Assembly (NCBI RefSeq): GCF_964019385.1
Contig: NC_088649.1
Span: forward strand, 15,646,647-15,710,646
Length of the DNA: 64,000 nt
Direction of reading: 5' to 3'
Origin: Sycon ciliatum
Taxonomy: Eukaryota; Porifera; Calcarea; Leucosolenida; Sycettidae
How positions within the stretch are numbered: position 1 is the first letter of the stretch; each line of letters begins with the position of its first letter. A model generated the notes under the pieces. The model was not told the DNA's origin and did no database searches. It saw only the letters and a list, made by a program, of their open reading frames with translations. Shown piece by piece: positions 10,466 to 21,411 of this stretch. The translations under genes were made by a program, and so were the position numbers.

Positions 10466-10875
10466 CAAGAGTACATAAACCAGAGTGTGCAACTGTGCAT
10501 ATCAGATCTGAAACAGCGCAGTTCGTGCACTACGTCACCCTGATGAGGTCAGCCAAGCCGCGACTTGCGTACAGCTCAAATTTTCATGTTTCATAGCCTG
10601 AAAATCAGCCAAGTTTGCTTGATTTTAGACGTCCTGTTTCAGGATTTCGGTGTTTTGTGTGACTGTGTACATCCACCGACAAGTAAATTCACCAGGCTAT
10701 CCGTATCAAAAACCGAAATCAGGACAACCCGGTGACCTGCAGCACTGCGACTGGTTACGCAACTTTTCACAGTACCTGTGGCTTACCATGCCGTCAGAAA
10801 TGACGTACTGTACGAATTACGCTCCCACAGGAACCATCCCGAGTTGCACACTCTGGCAAAGTTTATGTACTCTTG
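10466..10875. mobile_element. MITE with 7-bp target duplication, copy 1
   Basis: About 30-bp TIRs starting CAAGAGTACATAAACC on the left, with the complement at the right. The flanks are AACTCGT (left) and AACTCAT (right), a 7-bp target duplication with one change. It is non-coding. The related element is at 57833-58152, which has an exact 7-bp duplication. Confidence 0.75.
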
Positions 10876-11017
10876 AACTCATTATAAGATAATTGAAAAT
10901 CTCCAACAGAACTCTTCCTTGGATGCAAAGGATCGTCCATATTCACGAATACATAAGTATTTCCTCTTCCTGCTTTATACTACGTATTTTGGCCTTAGTC
11001 CTGCATGGTCAATATGC

Positions 11018-11143
11018 ATCTAATATTGACTGAGTACGAGGTCAATATAGGAAATAAAAGCCGAGTAAAAGACCAAGGCGATGCCGAGGTCTTTTACGAG
11101 GTTCTATTTCCTATACTGACCAAGTACGAAGTCAATATTAGAT
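11018..11143. repeat. fold-back hairpin, arms about 55 bp
   Basis: ATCTAATATTGAC on the left is repeated as GTCAATATTAGAT on the right, and the arms stay complementary with few mismatches down to a short loop around 11075. It could be a tiny MITE or a hairpin RNA source. No expression evidence is available. Confidence 0.7.
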
Positions 11144-11268
11144 TTATCACGACAAACAGTCCGTATTTCAAATTCCAGAACGATAACCTCATGAATCCCG
11201 GTTTTATGATTGCACAACCTACTCATGCAGTGACAATGCTGCACTAGGCACCGTTCAACTGCGCAACC

Positions 11269-11341
11269 CCTAAGCAGTCAAATATAAGCAGTCAATATAG
11301 CCCTAAGGAGTGAAATATGCAGGAATATTTGACTGCTTAGG
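11269..11341. repeat. short inverted repeat
   Basis: CCTAAGCAGTCAAATAT on the left is perfectly inverted as ATATTTGACTGCTTAGG on the right, with 17-bp arms and about 39 bases between. Confidence 0.7.
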
Positions 11342-11399
11342 TATGGCAAAAATCTATGTGAGTCAACACTAAGGGAGTGATACTATCTTATACTGAGGG

Positions 11400-11582
11400 T
11401 TTGGCAATCCAGGGACCTGGGCAAAGGGTCGTTATAACGGATTTTATGTACTAACGGATTATGTTGTAACCGGACCTGTAAACAGTTGTATAGACCACGT
11501 TTCGCCAGGGGATTTCAGATTTCTATTTACTAACGGGATTTATGTACTAAATGGACTCGTTATAATGAGGGAGGACCTGTAT
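11400..11582. repeat. possible decayed TIR element
   Basis: GTCGTTATAACGGATTTTATGTACTAA near the left (11428 on) is roughly inverted near the right as TTTATGTACTAAATGG and CGTTATAATGAGG, followed by GGACCTG then TA. It resembles a pogo/Tigger-like TIR with a TA target, but the left end is not well defined. Confidence 0.3.
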
Positions 11583-11749
11583 TAGCGTACATGCCAGTCA
11601 CATTGACTGGCGGGGTCAACAAATTAGTACTCGAAGTTGTCGAACGCGCTAAATACGACTCGGATTGCTGTTCTTTGTGAAAGCTTGAGCGCGCGTTTGG
11701 GGACGCATGAACCGCAAGCGTAGCGCGTACACGCTCCAGTTGTACGTAC

Positions 11750-11836
11750 CTTCTTGGCAATGGCTTCCTGTGAATCGCTTCGGGCAGATGCATTTACCCT
11801 TGTCGTCACACTGACCCTGGTTCAAACACTTGCACT
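11750..11836 (-). CDS. EGF-like domain exon
   Basis: An 87-base, phase 1-1 exon with acceptor CTGCAG and donor GTACGT. It encodes CKCLNQGQCDDKGKCICP then FTGSHCQE: six cysteines with the same spacing and exon size as the 2238-2324 family, but clearly more diverged. It can be spliced in frame between the CTLD-like exon at 17598-17930 and the sushi+cbEGF exon at 8309-8626. Confidence 0.85.
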
Positions 11837-12785
11837 CTGCAGCAGCCATCACAAACGCACAACCAAGACGTGACACAGAGATAATGCATGGGATGTTAGC
11901 GGCAACGAGCAGTGGAAATACAGAAATTTGACCACACAAAGTTTCCAGGTCAATATTTGAGTGACATTGGAGAGATTGATTTGAGCATGTAGGAACACTT
12001 TATAAAATATTGGTCCGCTCTGAGCAACTTTACGTTAGCGGGCGAGTTTACACTCTACATATGGAAAGTTGCTTCTGCATTGGGCAAGGAAACTACCATT
12101 TATTGTTCCACTGCATACTGTTATTCAAACCTAAACTTTAGATTTTCAAAGCAACTTGGCCTGGGATCAGTTTGTACGAACAGTGTGCACCTGGATATAT
12201 ACTGTAGCGGAGATTGAAATCTGCTGGGAAGTCAAGCGGCCACGGGGGCACTGAACTTGCAGCCGTGAGCACTGCTGGTCCATTCTAAACAGTGTGTACG
12301 CAAACTACAGTACGTGTACGCACTAAAAGCAGCAAGGGCGCCGGCCACAGTCATCTCATAGGATTTCAATGTCCACAACAGAACATTTACAGTACATGCA
12401 AGTGATGATACATTTGATCATATCGAACATGGCAATGCCTGGCCTCTGACCATGCTTCGTGAAAAGTGGTTCTCATTTCTGTTGGAGAGGCTTCGCTTTA
12501 TTTCAAACGGTCATTGCAGGGAGGGAGGGAGGGGGGGGGGGGGTATAATTAAAGAGGGGGCTTCTGATACGGTAGCTTTTCAAGTTCTGATTTTATTGTA
12601 AGGATTCTCAATGAAATACATTATGTGGTGTGTCAAATGGCAGCAGACACACACACCAGCCAAAACACACTCCATCTAGCTATTAGGACTGGTTATATCT
12701 ATCAGATCTCTGCTGTTTCCCTGCTGTCTGGTTAGTGTACTTTCCCTTCTCTAAAGTGAGTGCTCCCAGATTTTTAAACACGCGC
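11837..12785. other. intron, nothing recognised
   Basis: No exon, inverted repeat or mobile element was recognised. A 13-G run lies at 12531-12543. Confidence 0.4.
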
Positions 12786-12787
12786 GT

Positions 12788-12808
12788 GCTCACACACACA
12801 CACACACG

Positions 12809-12876
<68 letters not shown>

Positions 12877-12915
12877 CACACACACAAGCGCACACACACA
12901 CACACACACGCACAC

Positions 12916-12986
<71 letters not shown>

Positions 12987-13003
12987 CACACACACAAACG
13001 CAA

Positions 13004-13034
<31 letters not shown>

Positions 13035-13086
13035 AACACACATACAAAAACGCACACACACAACCGCAAACACACACACAAACGCA
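12788..13086. repeat. (CA)n microsatellite, about 300 bp
   Basis: Nearly pure CA with scattered CG, AA and TA interruptions. It lies at the 3' side (in minus-strand reading) of the truncated LINE piece 13087-13849. Open frames here (poly Thr-His or Val-Cys) are artefacts. Confidence 0.95.
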
Positions 13087-13847
13087 CACCTTGGTCCATG
13101 GTAACACTGCCATCAAATGGTCACGTGTCCCCTGGGCAGGGGTCGACAGCACTGAGTTCAGCGTTGGATCCAGAAACGCCGCTCTACTTGCTGGACAGGA
13201 AATTAGCACAGCTATGCAGGTCGAAACCACGGGATGACTTGCAGCAGCGACCGCAGCCGAGACAATGCGCTCTGCAGCAGGGCAGGGCAACCCGCTGTTT
13301 CCGGACCGAGTCTGCCGATGCCACAGCCGAGACCGACGCCACTTCAGCAACCGAGTTGGAGAGACACTTATGCGAAGCTAGCCCGCCAGCACTCAAGAAC
13401 CATCTCCCGCACGCATTACATAGTCGGCCGCAGCGAGTTGCGACGTCCATGAACCGGCTGAGCGCAAGTGTGGCACCATGGCGAGTTGTAGCAATAAGTG
13501 CCGAATCGTCTGCGAAGTGACAGTCACGATGGATGTTGATTGTGTCAGTCTTCTGGCGTTTGAAAAGGAGAGACGGTCCAGAGTTAGAGGAGACAGGAAG
13601 TCCAATCTCAGGCATGTCCGCAACCTCACGCTGCCACAGCTGGAATACTGCCCACATGAATATATTGAACAATACTGGGGCCATACAACAACCTTGTCGA
13701 AGGCCATTTTGCACGTCAATAGGCTCGGCCTCGATGCCCGGGATCGACAGGTTTGCAGACATAGAGGTATGAAATGAGCTGATAATGGTAACCAGCTTGT
13801 CAGGTACGCCCGCCTTCCGGAGAATTTCCCACATGCACTTACGGGAA

Positions 13848-13849
<2 letters not shown>
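13087..13849 (-). pseudogene. LINE fragment with C-terminal zinc fingers, copy 2
   Basis: The minus-strand frame starts inside a reverse transcriptase (KCMWEILRKAGVPDKLV, NGLRQGCCMAPVLFN, FADDSALIAT) and then jumps to C2HC-type fingers (CNACGRWFLSAGGLASHKC and CLGCGRCCKSSRGFDLHSC). The RT thumb region present in the neighbouring copy is missing, so this is an internally deleted and 5'-truncated copy. It is bounded on both sides by CA/TG tracts. The catalytic FADD is present, but the protein cannot be functional. Confidence 0.75.

Positions 13850-13885
<36 letters not shown>
13850..13885. repeat. (CA)n microsatellite between two LINE pieces
   Basis: 36 bases of pure CA dinucleotides lying exactly at the junction of the two LINE fragments. 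Confidence 0.95.
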
Positions 13886-13887
<2 letters not shown>

Positions 13888-16477
13888 CTATTGACAGCTG
13901 CCAGAAATGGCCACGGCGCTCCCGAAGGGAGGTACTGTCAGAGAGGTTAGGGAAGAGGTAGGCAGTGCTTCAAATGGCGCTCCAGGTCCTGTCGCCTCCG
14001 ACACTGGCGTCGATTACAGACTCGGCAATGATGTTCAAAGTGCTGGCGATCAGTCACTGTAGGGCGATTCGGGCGGGGTCCACAGCGATGGCGCTTGAGG
14101 CCAGCAGTAGACTTAAAAGTACGCTGTCAGGCTGTACATACCGGGACCTCGGCAACAGAAGGAGCACCACTTGGCGGTCGGTCATCACAGTTGTCACTCT
14201 CTTGACACTTACGCACTGCAAGCCCACCGCTGCTCCGGAGCCATCCACTGCAGGCAGGACACTGCACTCACCCAGGCTGTTGTGGTACGGGGAGCTTTTG
14301 GACTGCTGTGCACTTGTGCCGGGCCATGTCAGCGCGACGACGAAACAGGCGGTCGCAAACGTGGCACACAATTGCCTTCGGGGCAGGCTCCTTCACCCCC
14401 GCTGCTGCCGACACAATATCACGCCACTCTCCGCGATCGTTGGCCGATTCGAACCAATTGTGCACACCGGCCACAGTCAGATCAGGCCAGACAGCGCCCT
14501 TCCAGCGATGTCGGGGGCCGCAAAACGGGCGGGTTCGTGGCAGATGAGTGAAGAGCAACTGCTTGGGTAACCGATTGTTATCAAGCCGAGCTAGGTGCCC
14601 AAGCCACTCCAAGCGTCTCTGCTGTACCATGCACGACAGTGGAGTAGGGTCACCACACTGTGCGCGTAGCTGCTCCGATGTGATGTGTTGCTCCCACTGG
14701 CGGCCGCGCGAAATGCCAAGGATTGACCGTAGGTTGGCGTGATGGAACCTGTCCAGCTTGTTCAAATCCGACTTCAATGGGGTCCAACACTCTGAGCCAT
14801 ACAAACTGTGGTGAGAACACACCCCACGTACAAATGCCGTCGAGTAGGCAGGTTCAGGCTCTGATCATGCAAAATCCGCCGAAGACAGCCAAAGGCCCTT
14901 GCACCCTTCGCAAAGCGGCTCTGGACATCGGCATGAGCTCGCGAATCCTTAGTTATGACAGATCCAAGATAGGGGAAGGAGGTAACAGCTTCAACCCTTT
15001 CATTGCCAACTGCCAGACCGGAACAATTAGTGGCGGCGACTCCATCACCTGCGACCAGTAGCTTAGTCTTCGTCATGCTGACCGTGAGGCCAAAGTTGGA
15101 TGCCACATCACGGAAGGCGGATAGGGAGAGCTCGGCTGCAGCACGAGTTGTTGCGAGTAGGACGCCGTCATCGGTAAACTCAAAATCATCAGCATGACCA
15201 GTGTGAGACTGTCAACGTCGCCCAGCTGCACGGGGAAACAATTGCCCATCAATAAAGAAGCTGAAATCCATACCAGACTCAATGCCGCGCTCCCTGAGAA
15301 CAGACCTTTGCCGCGCTCCATCACCAATCCGAAATACAGGTTCAACAGCACAGGAGCCATGACACACCCCTGCCGCAAACCATTTTTTACAGAGATCGGA
15401 TCGGTACAACCACCAGCAACACAAACAGATGCCGTATGTCCATATGGCACGACTTCACGAGAGCCACAGCCTAAGGGGGCCCACCGAGCCGAAGCAATGC
15501 CTGCCACAGAGCCTCACGAGGCACAGAGTCGTATGCTTCGCGGAGGTCCACAAAGACACAAAACAGCTTCGATAATGCTCATATGATTTCTCTATCAGTT
15601 GGCGGACAGAGAAGATGGCATCAGCACAACCACGGTTTCGCAGGAACCCACACTGCAACTCCGGTAGCTCATCCTCAGAGAGCACTTGCACCCGATTCTG
15701 CACAACCCTAGCAGCTAGCTTTCCCACAACCTCCAGCAATGCAATTCCTCGCCAGTTGTCGCATCGAGGTCGCCCTCGTATGGGGATGAGCACTGCATCA
15801 CGCCAGTCATGCGGTACGTAACCCTCCGACCAGACAGATTGAAGCAGGTCAAGAAGGAGCGGGTGGAGGACGGGCACACCGACCTTCAACAGTTCGGGCA
15901 CGATCTGGGACATGCCACCAGCCTTGCCGTTCTTCAGATGTCTCAGAGAATGGGTCAACTCCTCTCCCGACAGTGGCTGCGTTCGCGAGGGCATGATCTC
16001 CCGCTGGGGAATTTGCTGGAATACCTCTGCATCGTAAGTAATGCAGACATTCAAAGCACCCGAGAAATGCCTGTGCCATGTGCCCCTCTGCTCTTGCACA
16101 GATCCACAGACGTCTCCCCGAGTGTTGCGGATAGCCTGTACAGATATTGGCTTCAGCCCACCAAAACAGCGCTGCATATCTCGGATGGCAGACCACACAT
16201 GATTGCCGCTGAAACGTCCCCGTTGCAACACCGCCGCTTTTTCATTAACCAGGTGGTCTTTGCCTGCCTTATACCAGCCCGAGCCTGGCCACGAGCCTCC
16301 TTGAAAGCCCTGTGGTCATTATGATGGCCAGTTCTGAGCCACAGGTCGTATAGCCGATTACGTGATGCTAGTAGGGGCTCCAGTGCCGGGGCACTATCAC
16401 AAAACGAGTCCAGTACACGCCGCTTGTCTCGGCCAACCACCTCCCCAGCCACATCGACGGCAGCCGACTTCACAGCA

Positions 16478-16478
<1 letters not shown>
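13886..16478 (-). pseudogene. LINE with C-terminal C2HC zinc fingers, copy 1
   Basis: On the minus strand, in order: an RT N-terminal region (LKNGKAGGMSQIVPELLKVG, NWRGIALLEVVGK, QCGFLRNRGCADAIFSVRQL) at about 16230-15455; the RT middle (NGLRQGCVMAPVLLN) with frameshifts at 15507-15070; the thumb (VTSFPYLGSVITKDSRAHAD) at about 15106-14774; the C-terminal region (LYGSECWTPLKSDLNKLDRF, RRLEWLGHLARL) at 14822-14268; then several C2HC fingers such as CHVCDRLFRRRADMARHKC. At least three frame changes and in-frame stops make it a pseudogene. No endonuclease is present, so it is 5' truncated, exactly at a (TG)n tract. Confidence 0.8.
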
Positions 16479-16574
<96 letters not shown>

Positions 16575-16575
16575 A
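16479..16575. repeat. (CA)n microsatellite at the 5' border of the LINE
   Basis: About 97 bases of CA repeat. On the minus strand the LINE open region starts directly after it. Confidence 0.95.
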
Positions 16576-16776
16576 AGAACTTAACGACTGGCTGTCTTAC
16601 CCTTTTCACAATATTCTCCGTATGATGTGGTACGGTTACACATACAAGTCATCAGGTTTGGCGCAAGAACACCGTTCTCACAGAACTCTGTGCAAAAAAA
16701 GAAGGCAAAAAGTCAATTGCACTGCACTCTTACAGAATCTGACAATAGAATGTGGAAAACCCAAAATGATGGCTAA

Positions 16777-17177
16777 GGCTGTGTTTACATGAGAAATTTC
16801 AACCCGTGTCGAGTTCAGTCCGGATTGAAAGTCTGTACGATAGACAAAATAGGTGAGCGTCTACATGAAGACAGTTGACCCGGGTCAAATACTGATATGC
16901 CGCCAAAATTCCACTTCTAGTGTCCTGTATGGTCACGTGAGTCCTTTCCCCACGGAATTTGCATGTGCAGTGCTGTTCAAACCTGGCACGAGATACGCAC
17001 AGAAGTATGTAGTACGATATCGTTGACCCAGGTTGCAATCAACCCGGGGCGAAATTTCAACCCTGGTCAAGCGCAATGCGTCATGTAAACGCGCCATTCA
17101 TTGTGTGCACATGGCGGGTTGAAATCTGAACCGGGTCGAACTCAACGCGGGTTGAAACGCCTCATGTAAACACAGCC
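16777..17177. mobile_element. PIF/Harbinger-like MITE, 401 bp
   Basis: TIRs begin GGCTGTGTTTACATGA on both ends and extend imperfectly for over 40 bp (TTTCAACCCG..GAGTTC on the left, GAACTC..CGGGTTGAAA on the right). It is flanked by the 3-bp direct repeat TAA (16774-16776 and 17178-17180). Both terminus and TAA target fit PIF/Harbinger MITEs. There is no coding capacity. Confidence 0.8.
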
Positions 17178-17416
17178 TAATCCAAAAAAGTCAAACTTCG
17201 TCAGAGACATCTTCGTCGCCAAATTGCTATGTCACCTTATGGAACAGTATTCTTTCTGTACTTGAATAATTACATGCTCCAACAAAAGATCACAGTCAAA
17301 GTAGGTTTCTTTGTTAGGTACAAGTACAATCAATCCGGGGCATGCGCCATAAATGCAATGATATGCGGGGGGGGGGGCCAGGGGGAGAGAGTAACAGCAC
17401 TAACTGTGCTGCAAGG

Positions 17417-17567
17417 ACATGTTGGGACAGGACAGTTTGATGCACAGGACATGTTGAGACAGAACATGTTGGTGAACAGGACATGTTGGTGAACAGGACA
17501 TGTTGAGACGGGACATGTTGGTGAACAGGACATAATTGGGATAGGACAGGTTGGAACAGGACATGTT
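17417..17567. repeat. minisatellite, unit about 17 bp
   Basis: Tandem imperfect copies of GGACATGTTGGTGAACA with variants ending GAGAC or GGAAC. It lies in the intron just downstream of the CTLD-like exon at 17598-17930. Confidence 0.85.
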
Positions 17568-17597
17568 GGCACTGGATATTATTATCCTCTCACTTAC

Positions 17598-17930
17598 TGA
17601 CACAGAGGATTCGGGCACGCATAGTGCTTGTGGTGTTTTGATACATCAGACTTTTTGGCTGTCTAAATGTTACGGTTCTGTAAAGGGAGCGGCCGTTCAC
17701 CCGGATTGGTTTCACGTGGAAAGGTGCGTTCCGAGGCTTATGAAGAATAGCCAACTTCTTTAGCCAGGGCTCTCGAAATAATACACTGTGATGTGTTTGC
17801 AGCCAGTCCTCGGTTATGAGGTGAAGTCCGTACTGCCGACATGCCTCCTCTGCAAACTGCTCAGTGATATTGGTTGTGAGTGCTGGTGTTGCAGCGGCGT
17901 ATACTGAGTCGTTGATGTGGACCCACTTGG
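17598..17930 (-). CDS. divergent CTLD-like exon
   Basis: An exon of 333 bases (111 codons), phase 1-1, with acceptor TCTTGCAG and a strong donor GTAAGTGAG. The frame is open throughout and starts KWVHINDSVYAAATP. The segment EQFAEEACRQYGLHLITEDW resembles the A-x3-C-x3-G-x-x-L helix of C-type-lectin-like domains and of the adjacent CTLD exon, and the exon closes with ILCV before the splice, like VICE in the CTLD exon. Only two cysteines are present, which would form the single long-range disulfide. Two N-glycosylation sequons (NIT, NTT) suggest a secreted location. It contains no early Met, so it is easily missed. It follows the CTLD exon by an intron of about 350 bp. The domain assignment is tentative; the exon structure is well supported. 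Confidence 0.65.
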
Positions 17931-18281
17931 CTGCAAGACAAGGTCACATACAGTCTTGGGTAGAGAAGATGTACAATAAAAATAATGCAATAAATCTGAA
18001 TAAAGAGTGACCCAAAATCTATTATTTTATGCCGTGCTCAATAAAACCCTATCAAATATAAAGGTCAGCGGTATATTTTTACCCCCTTAACATAGCCAGG
18101 TACAGATATCGGGCAATATCTGCAGGCCTACAGTGGGAAACCCAGATTGTACTCACTATTGCTGCCGCCTCTCTGTTTCAGTCCTCTAATCTCTTCAAAA
18201 TCATTTTCGACCCTATCCATTCATTGCTGGCTACTCAGCATCTCTCTCACACGTTTCTTTGATCACAATGCAATGGCCTAC

Positions 18282-18659
18282 CTTCGCAGATGACATCATG
18301 ATGGCTTGTTCCATGTCTATCATGTAATTCTTCTCTTAAGTCGTTCTTGCCCTGCTTGTAAATGGTATACTGGTCTTTCCTCTTGAACGATGTCCATATT
18401 GTGATAGGGCTGCTGTAACTGCTCGCTATCATCTCGTTGAGCAATGCTTCCATGCAGTAGCGCACGCCAAGCTTTAGGATGGCGAAGGCATGAAAGTCAA
18501 CCAAGTCGTAGCCTCTTCTTCTGCACATCTGGCGGGCGTTCGTATAGTTCGTCTTGTTCTGGCAGCTGCCCTCGTCGAGGTGTGGATAACACGGCAAGCT
18601 GGCGAGAGCCGTCCAGGTGTACACTGCCTTGTCTGTACCCAGGCAGTTCGTTTTGAAAG
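18282..18659 (-). CDS. C-type-lectin-like domain exon, copy 2
   Basis: A 378-base exon (126 codons), phase 1-1, with acceptor GTTCAG and donor GTAGGC. It is a clear paralogue of 831-1223: shared features include NCLGTDKAVYTW, LPCYPHLDEGSC, ARQMCRRRGYDLVD, ITIWTS and HHDVICE. It is five codons shorter in the middle. As in copy 1, no Ca-dependent sugar-binding motif is visible. Its upstream neighbour is the EGF exon 20834-20920 and its downstream neighbour the divergent CTLD-like exon 17598-17930. Confidence 0.72.
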
Positions 18660-19039
18660 CTGAACAGAATACAGTACATATGCAAAACATATTCAGATAC
18701 AGTAGAGCACAGTTGCAACACACTTAACAAGATAATTATATACTTCCTGCCTAGGGATACCGTGGTCCATTTCAAGTACATACCCCATTTGTCGGAGTAT
18801 AATGCGCACCCGAGCATAATTTACACCCCCCCCCCCACCTTGACCCAAGGTTTGGACATTCAAGGCATAATCGGAGTATAATGAGCAGTCTAGATTTGAG
18901 AAAATTATGGATCATAAAGGCAGTATTTTAGTGCGACCATTCAAAATTTTAACATTTCACAGCAGCATCTGTAGCAAAAAAGCGGTATGGGTGAACTGTG
19001 TGCCATAATCATCGACTCGAGTACTATTTGAGAAAACTA

Positions 19040-20114
19040 CTTCCTCCGTTAACAAAAACTTCGTGATGGAATTTTGAGGGGCTGATTTGGGCACAAACTG
19101 CCGTGAAATAAGTCGCAATCACTTTCTTGGCCTTCCCTGGCATGCCATGACAGAGGTACAATGCAATGAAAGCGACCTTTCACAACAAGCCGAGCGGAAT
19201 CGATGGTTGCGCTGTGGAAACATAGGTGATGACAGTCATGGCGAGCGAAACTGAAATACCACTTCTCCGAGGGGATATTGCGCTGCTTGGCCTCTCTACC
19301 ACTTTAGCGCTGAGTAAGTTGGAGAGTGATAGAGAGCGATAAAACGGAGCAGCGAGCCCACACAATGAGCGAGTGAACAAGGAGCTGCTCCGATCGCACG
19401 GCTCAATGAAAACAATTCTGAACTCAAGTTCTTGTTCAACCTGCGCAAAGTCCAGATTCGAATGCTGATGACCATGCATTCTTTCAGAAGTCTGCAGTCC
19501 AATGCGAGTCTCGTGGCTAAAGAAAGTCGACTGGACTTGCTAGCCGCTGCCGTTCAGTGCTGGTATCCATTAGAGAAAATGGAATCAGTCTGACTGTGCC
19601 TTTACTCCTCGTTTCGCGGAGTTCTGGAGAGCGAAGATGAAACCAGGGGGTCGTAAAATATTTTTCACGACTCCCGGGTGGAAACGAGTAATCGCCATCG
19701 CGGCGGATCATGTAGCTTGAAAGCCAACTTACCTGAACGACGGCGACATCAAGGTCAGCGGAGTGTGATCAAAGAAGCTGAGGCAAGGCTGAAAGGAGCT
19801 GAACAACGACTCTAGTCTAGAGAGATGACGACTCGCGTACAGCAGATGACAACTCGCGTGCAGCAGATGACGACAGCGACGCAGGTCAAAAATGAATCGA
19901 GCGAAAGCGACGCAGGTCAAACATGAATCGAGCGAAAGCGACGCAAACTGAACTCTCTGCTCATTCCGCTAACAGTTTCTCTTGTAAAGACGCTGTACAT
20001 AGGCTGAATCACCTTCGTCCAGTGATTTGCAGTCGATACAAACTGTTCTTGACCTGTTCTAAGCGTTTTCATATCCATCAAAATCCATCACGAAGTTTTT
20101 GTTAACGGAGGAAG
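19040..20114. mobile_element. TA-flanked TIR element, copy 1 (non-autonomous)
   Basis: 1,075 bp with TIRs starting CTTCCTCCGTTAACAAAAAC and continuing through TTCGTGATGGA (at least 30 bp), flanked by TA on both sides (19038-19039, 20115-20116). The paralogous sequence in duplication B has a single TA at 5212-5213 and no element, proving insertion after or differently from the duplication. No transposase is encoded. A TA target suggests a Tc1/mariner-type transposase supplied elsewhere. A reverse-oriented sister copy lies at 24780-25824. Confidence 0.88.
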
Positions 20115-20410
20115 TAGCCGTTATTCGAACGAATACGAGTATTCTATTGACCAGACATAAAACAATGCACGCCTACACTCTTGCAAAACCAAACGTAGTA
20201 CACCTGGTACGCATGATTGTAGTCTTGCTTGCAGCCTAGTTCGGGAAATACTCGCAACTACTGTGTTATTCTGCTAAGTAGGGACAAATAATATTACATG
20301 TTGGGGGTCATACTACTGACAGTAGTTTTTGCGAAACAACGACTCGCTCATTTCAAATTTTCAAGAGAGGGATTGAGTATTGGACATACTCATGTTACAC
20401 TAACAGTAAA

Positions 20411-20804
20411 GGGTGTGTTTGGTCAGTACAAACTAGAACAGGATCGAACAGCTGAAGCACATGGAGTAGCCTCATGCCAAGCAAACGGTACTCAAGAAAC
20501 AGAGCACATTTTTGTGAAAAATGTGCCAAACTTGGTGCATTCTTCAAAATGTTTATGGGTCACCATGGTCAATTTGTACGGTACAACGAGTTATACCCCA
20601 AAAAACGTATGCACGTGATCATTTGGGACCAAAATCGATGTTCCTGCCAGGTTTTACTGTGAAAGAGTGAAACTGCTAGGGTCTGCTCCGCCTCGAGGCC
20701 GGAGCAAGCAGAACATGTTCTGGTCGACCCAGAACAGGTGCAGTCCCAACCAAACACGCTGTTCTGGTGAATCCTCTTCTACTTCATACCAACCAAACGC
20801 GCCC
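20411..20804. mobile_element. PIF/Harbinger-like MITE, copy 2
   Basis: Same length (394 bp) and same ends as 5508-5901. Here both flanks show TAA (left GTAAA before GGG, right CCCTAA). It was carried along by duplication B. Confidence 0.65.
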
Positions 20805-20833
20805 TAAGAAGCATGCGTATTCACTTCACTTAC

Positions 20834-20920
20834 TATGCTGACACTTGTCTCCGTGGAATCCTTTCCGGCAGTTGCAGGTGCCATCTTCAGTACACTGACC
20901 GTGATTCAAGCAATTGCATG
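20834..20920 (-). CDS. EGF-like domain exon, copy 3
   Basis: An 87-base, phase 1-1 exon, almost identical to 5931-6017 and very similar to 2238-2324, with the same splice sites. It is the immediate upstream exon of the CTLD exon 18282-18659, so EGF then CTLD is a repeated exon unit in this cluster. Confidence 0.85.
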
Positions 20921-21411
20921 CTGCAGCAGTGATTGGGTGTATACACGTATTATCGAAAGCACACAAATGCACATCAGAACATCATAGCATATTGGATTCT
21001 CAAGAAGTTGCTGCATATATTTTGATCATCAGGAGATTGTCTAGACCTCAAAATACCTATTTAAAACACTCATTCACCAATCCCAGGTATATCCGAATCA
21101 TACTCATTCGAATCTTTTCTTGTACATAAATGGAACAAATCTTCACCCACTTGAAGTCGGATTATGCTGGAAACCCCGGCATAGAAAGCAGGAAGTACTT
21201 TTCTTGTCTGGAATTATAACTTTTCAGCGTCCATGTACCCATGGGTAATACAGTGTTGAACTGCTCTGGTGGTGGCACACGCAAACAATGCTATCAATAC
21301 CTTCGGAGTTGACTCACCACGTCGAACGTACAACGGACCAGCATAGTCGATGCCGGTAGTTGCGAACGGCCTCTCTTGAACAATTCGGTCTGTTGGCAGC
21401 GGCGGGCAGAC

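Noticed and set aside
10466..10875. CTGATGAGG inside the MITE as a hammerhead
   Set aside because: No GAAA at the proper distance and no stem I.
12683..13520. Long open frames rich in Thr-His or Val-Cys
   Set aside because: They are the three-frame reading of the (CA)n microsatellite and carry no domain.
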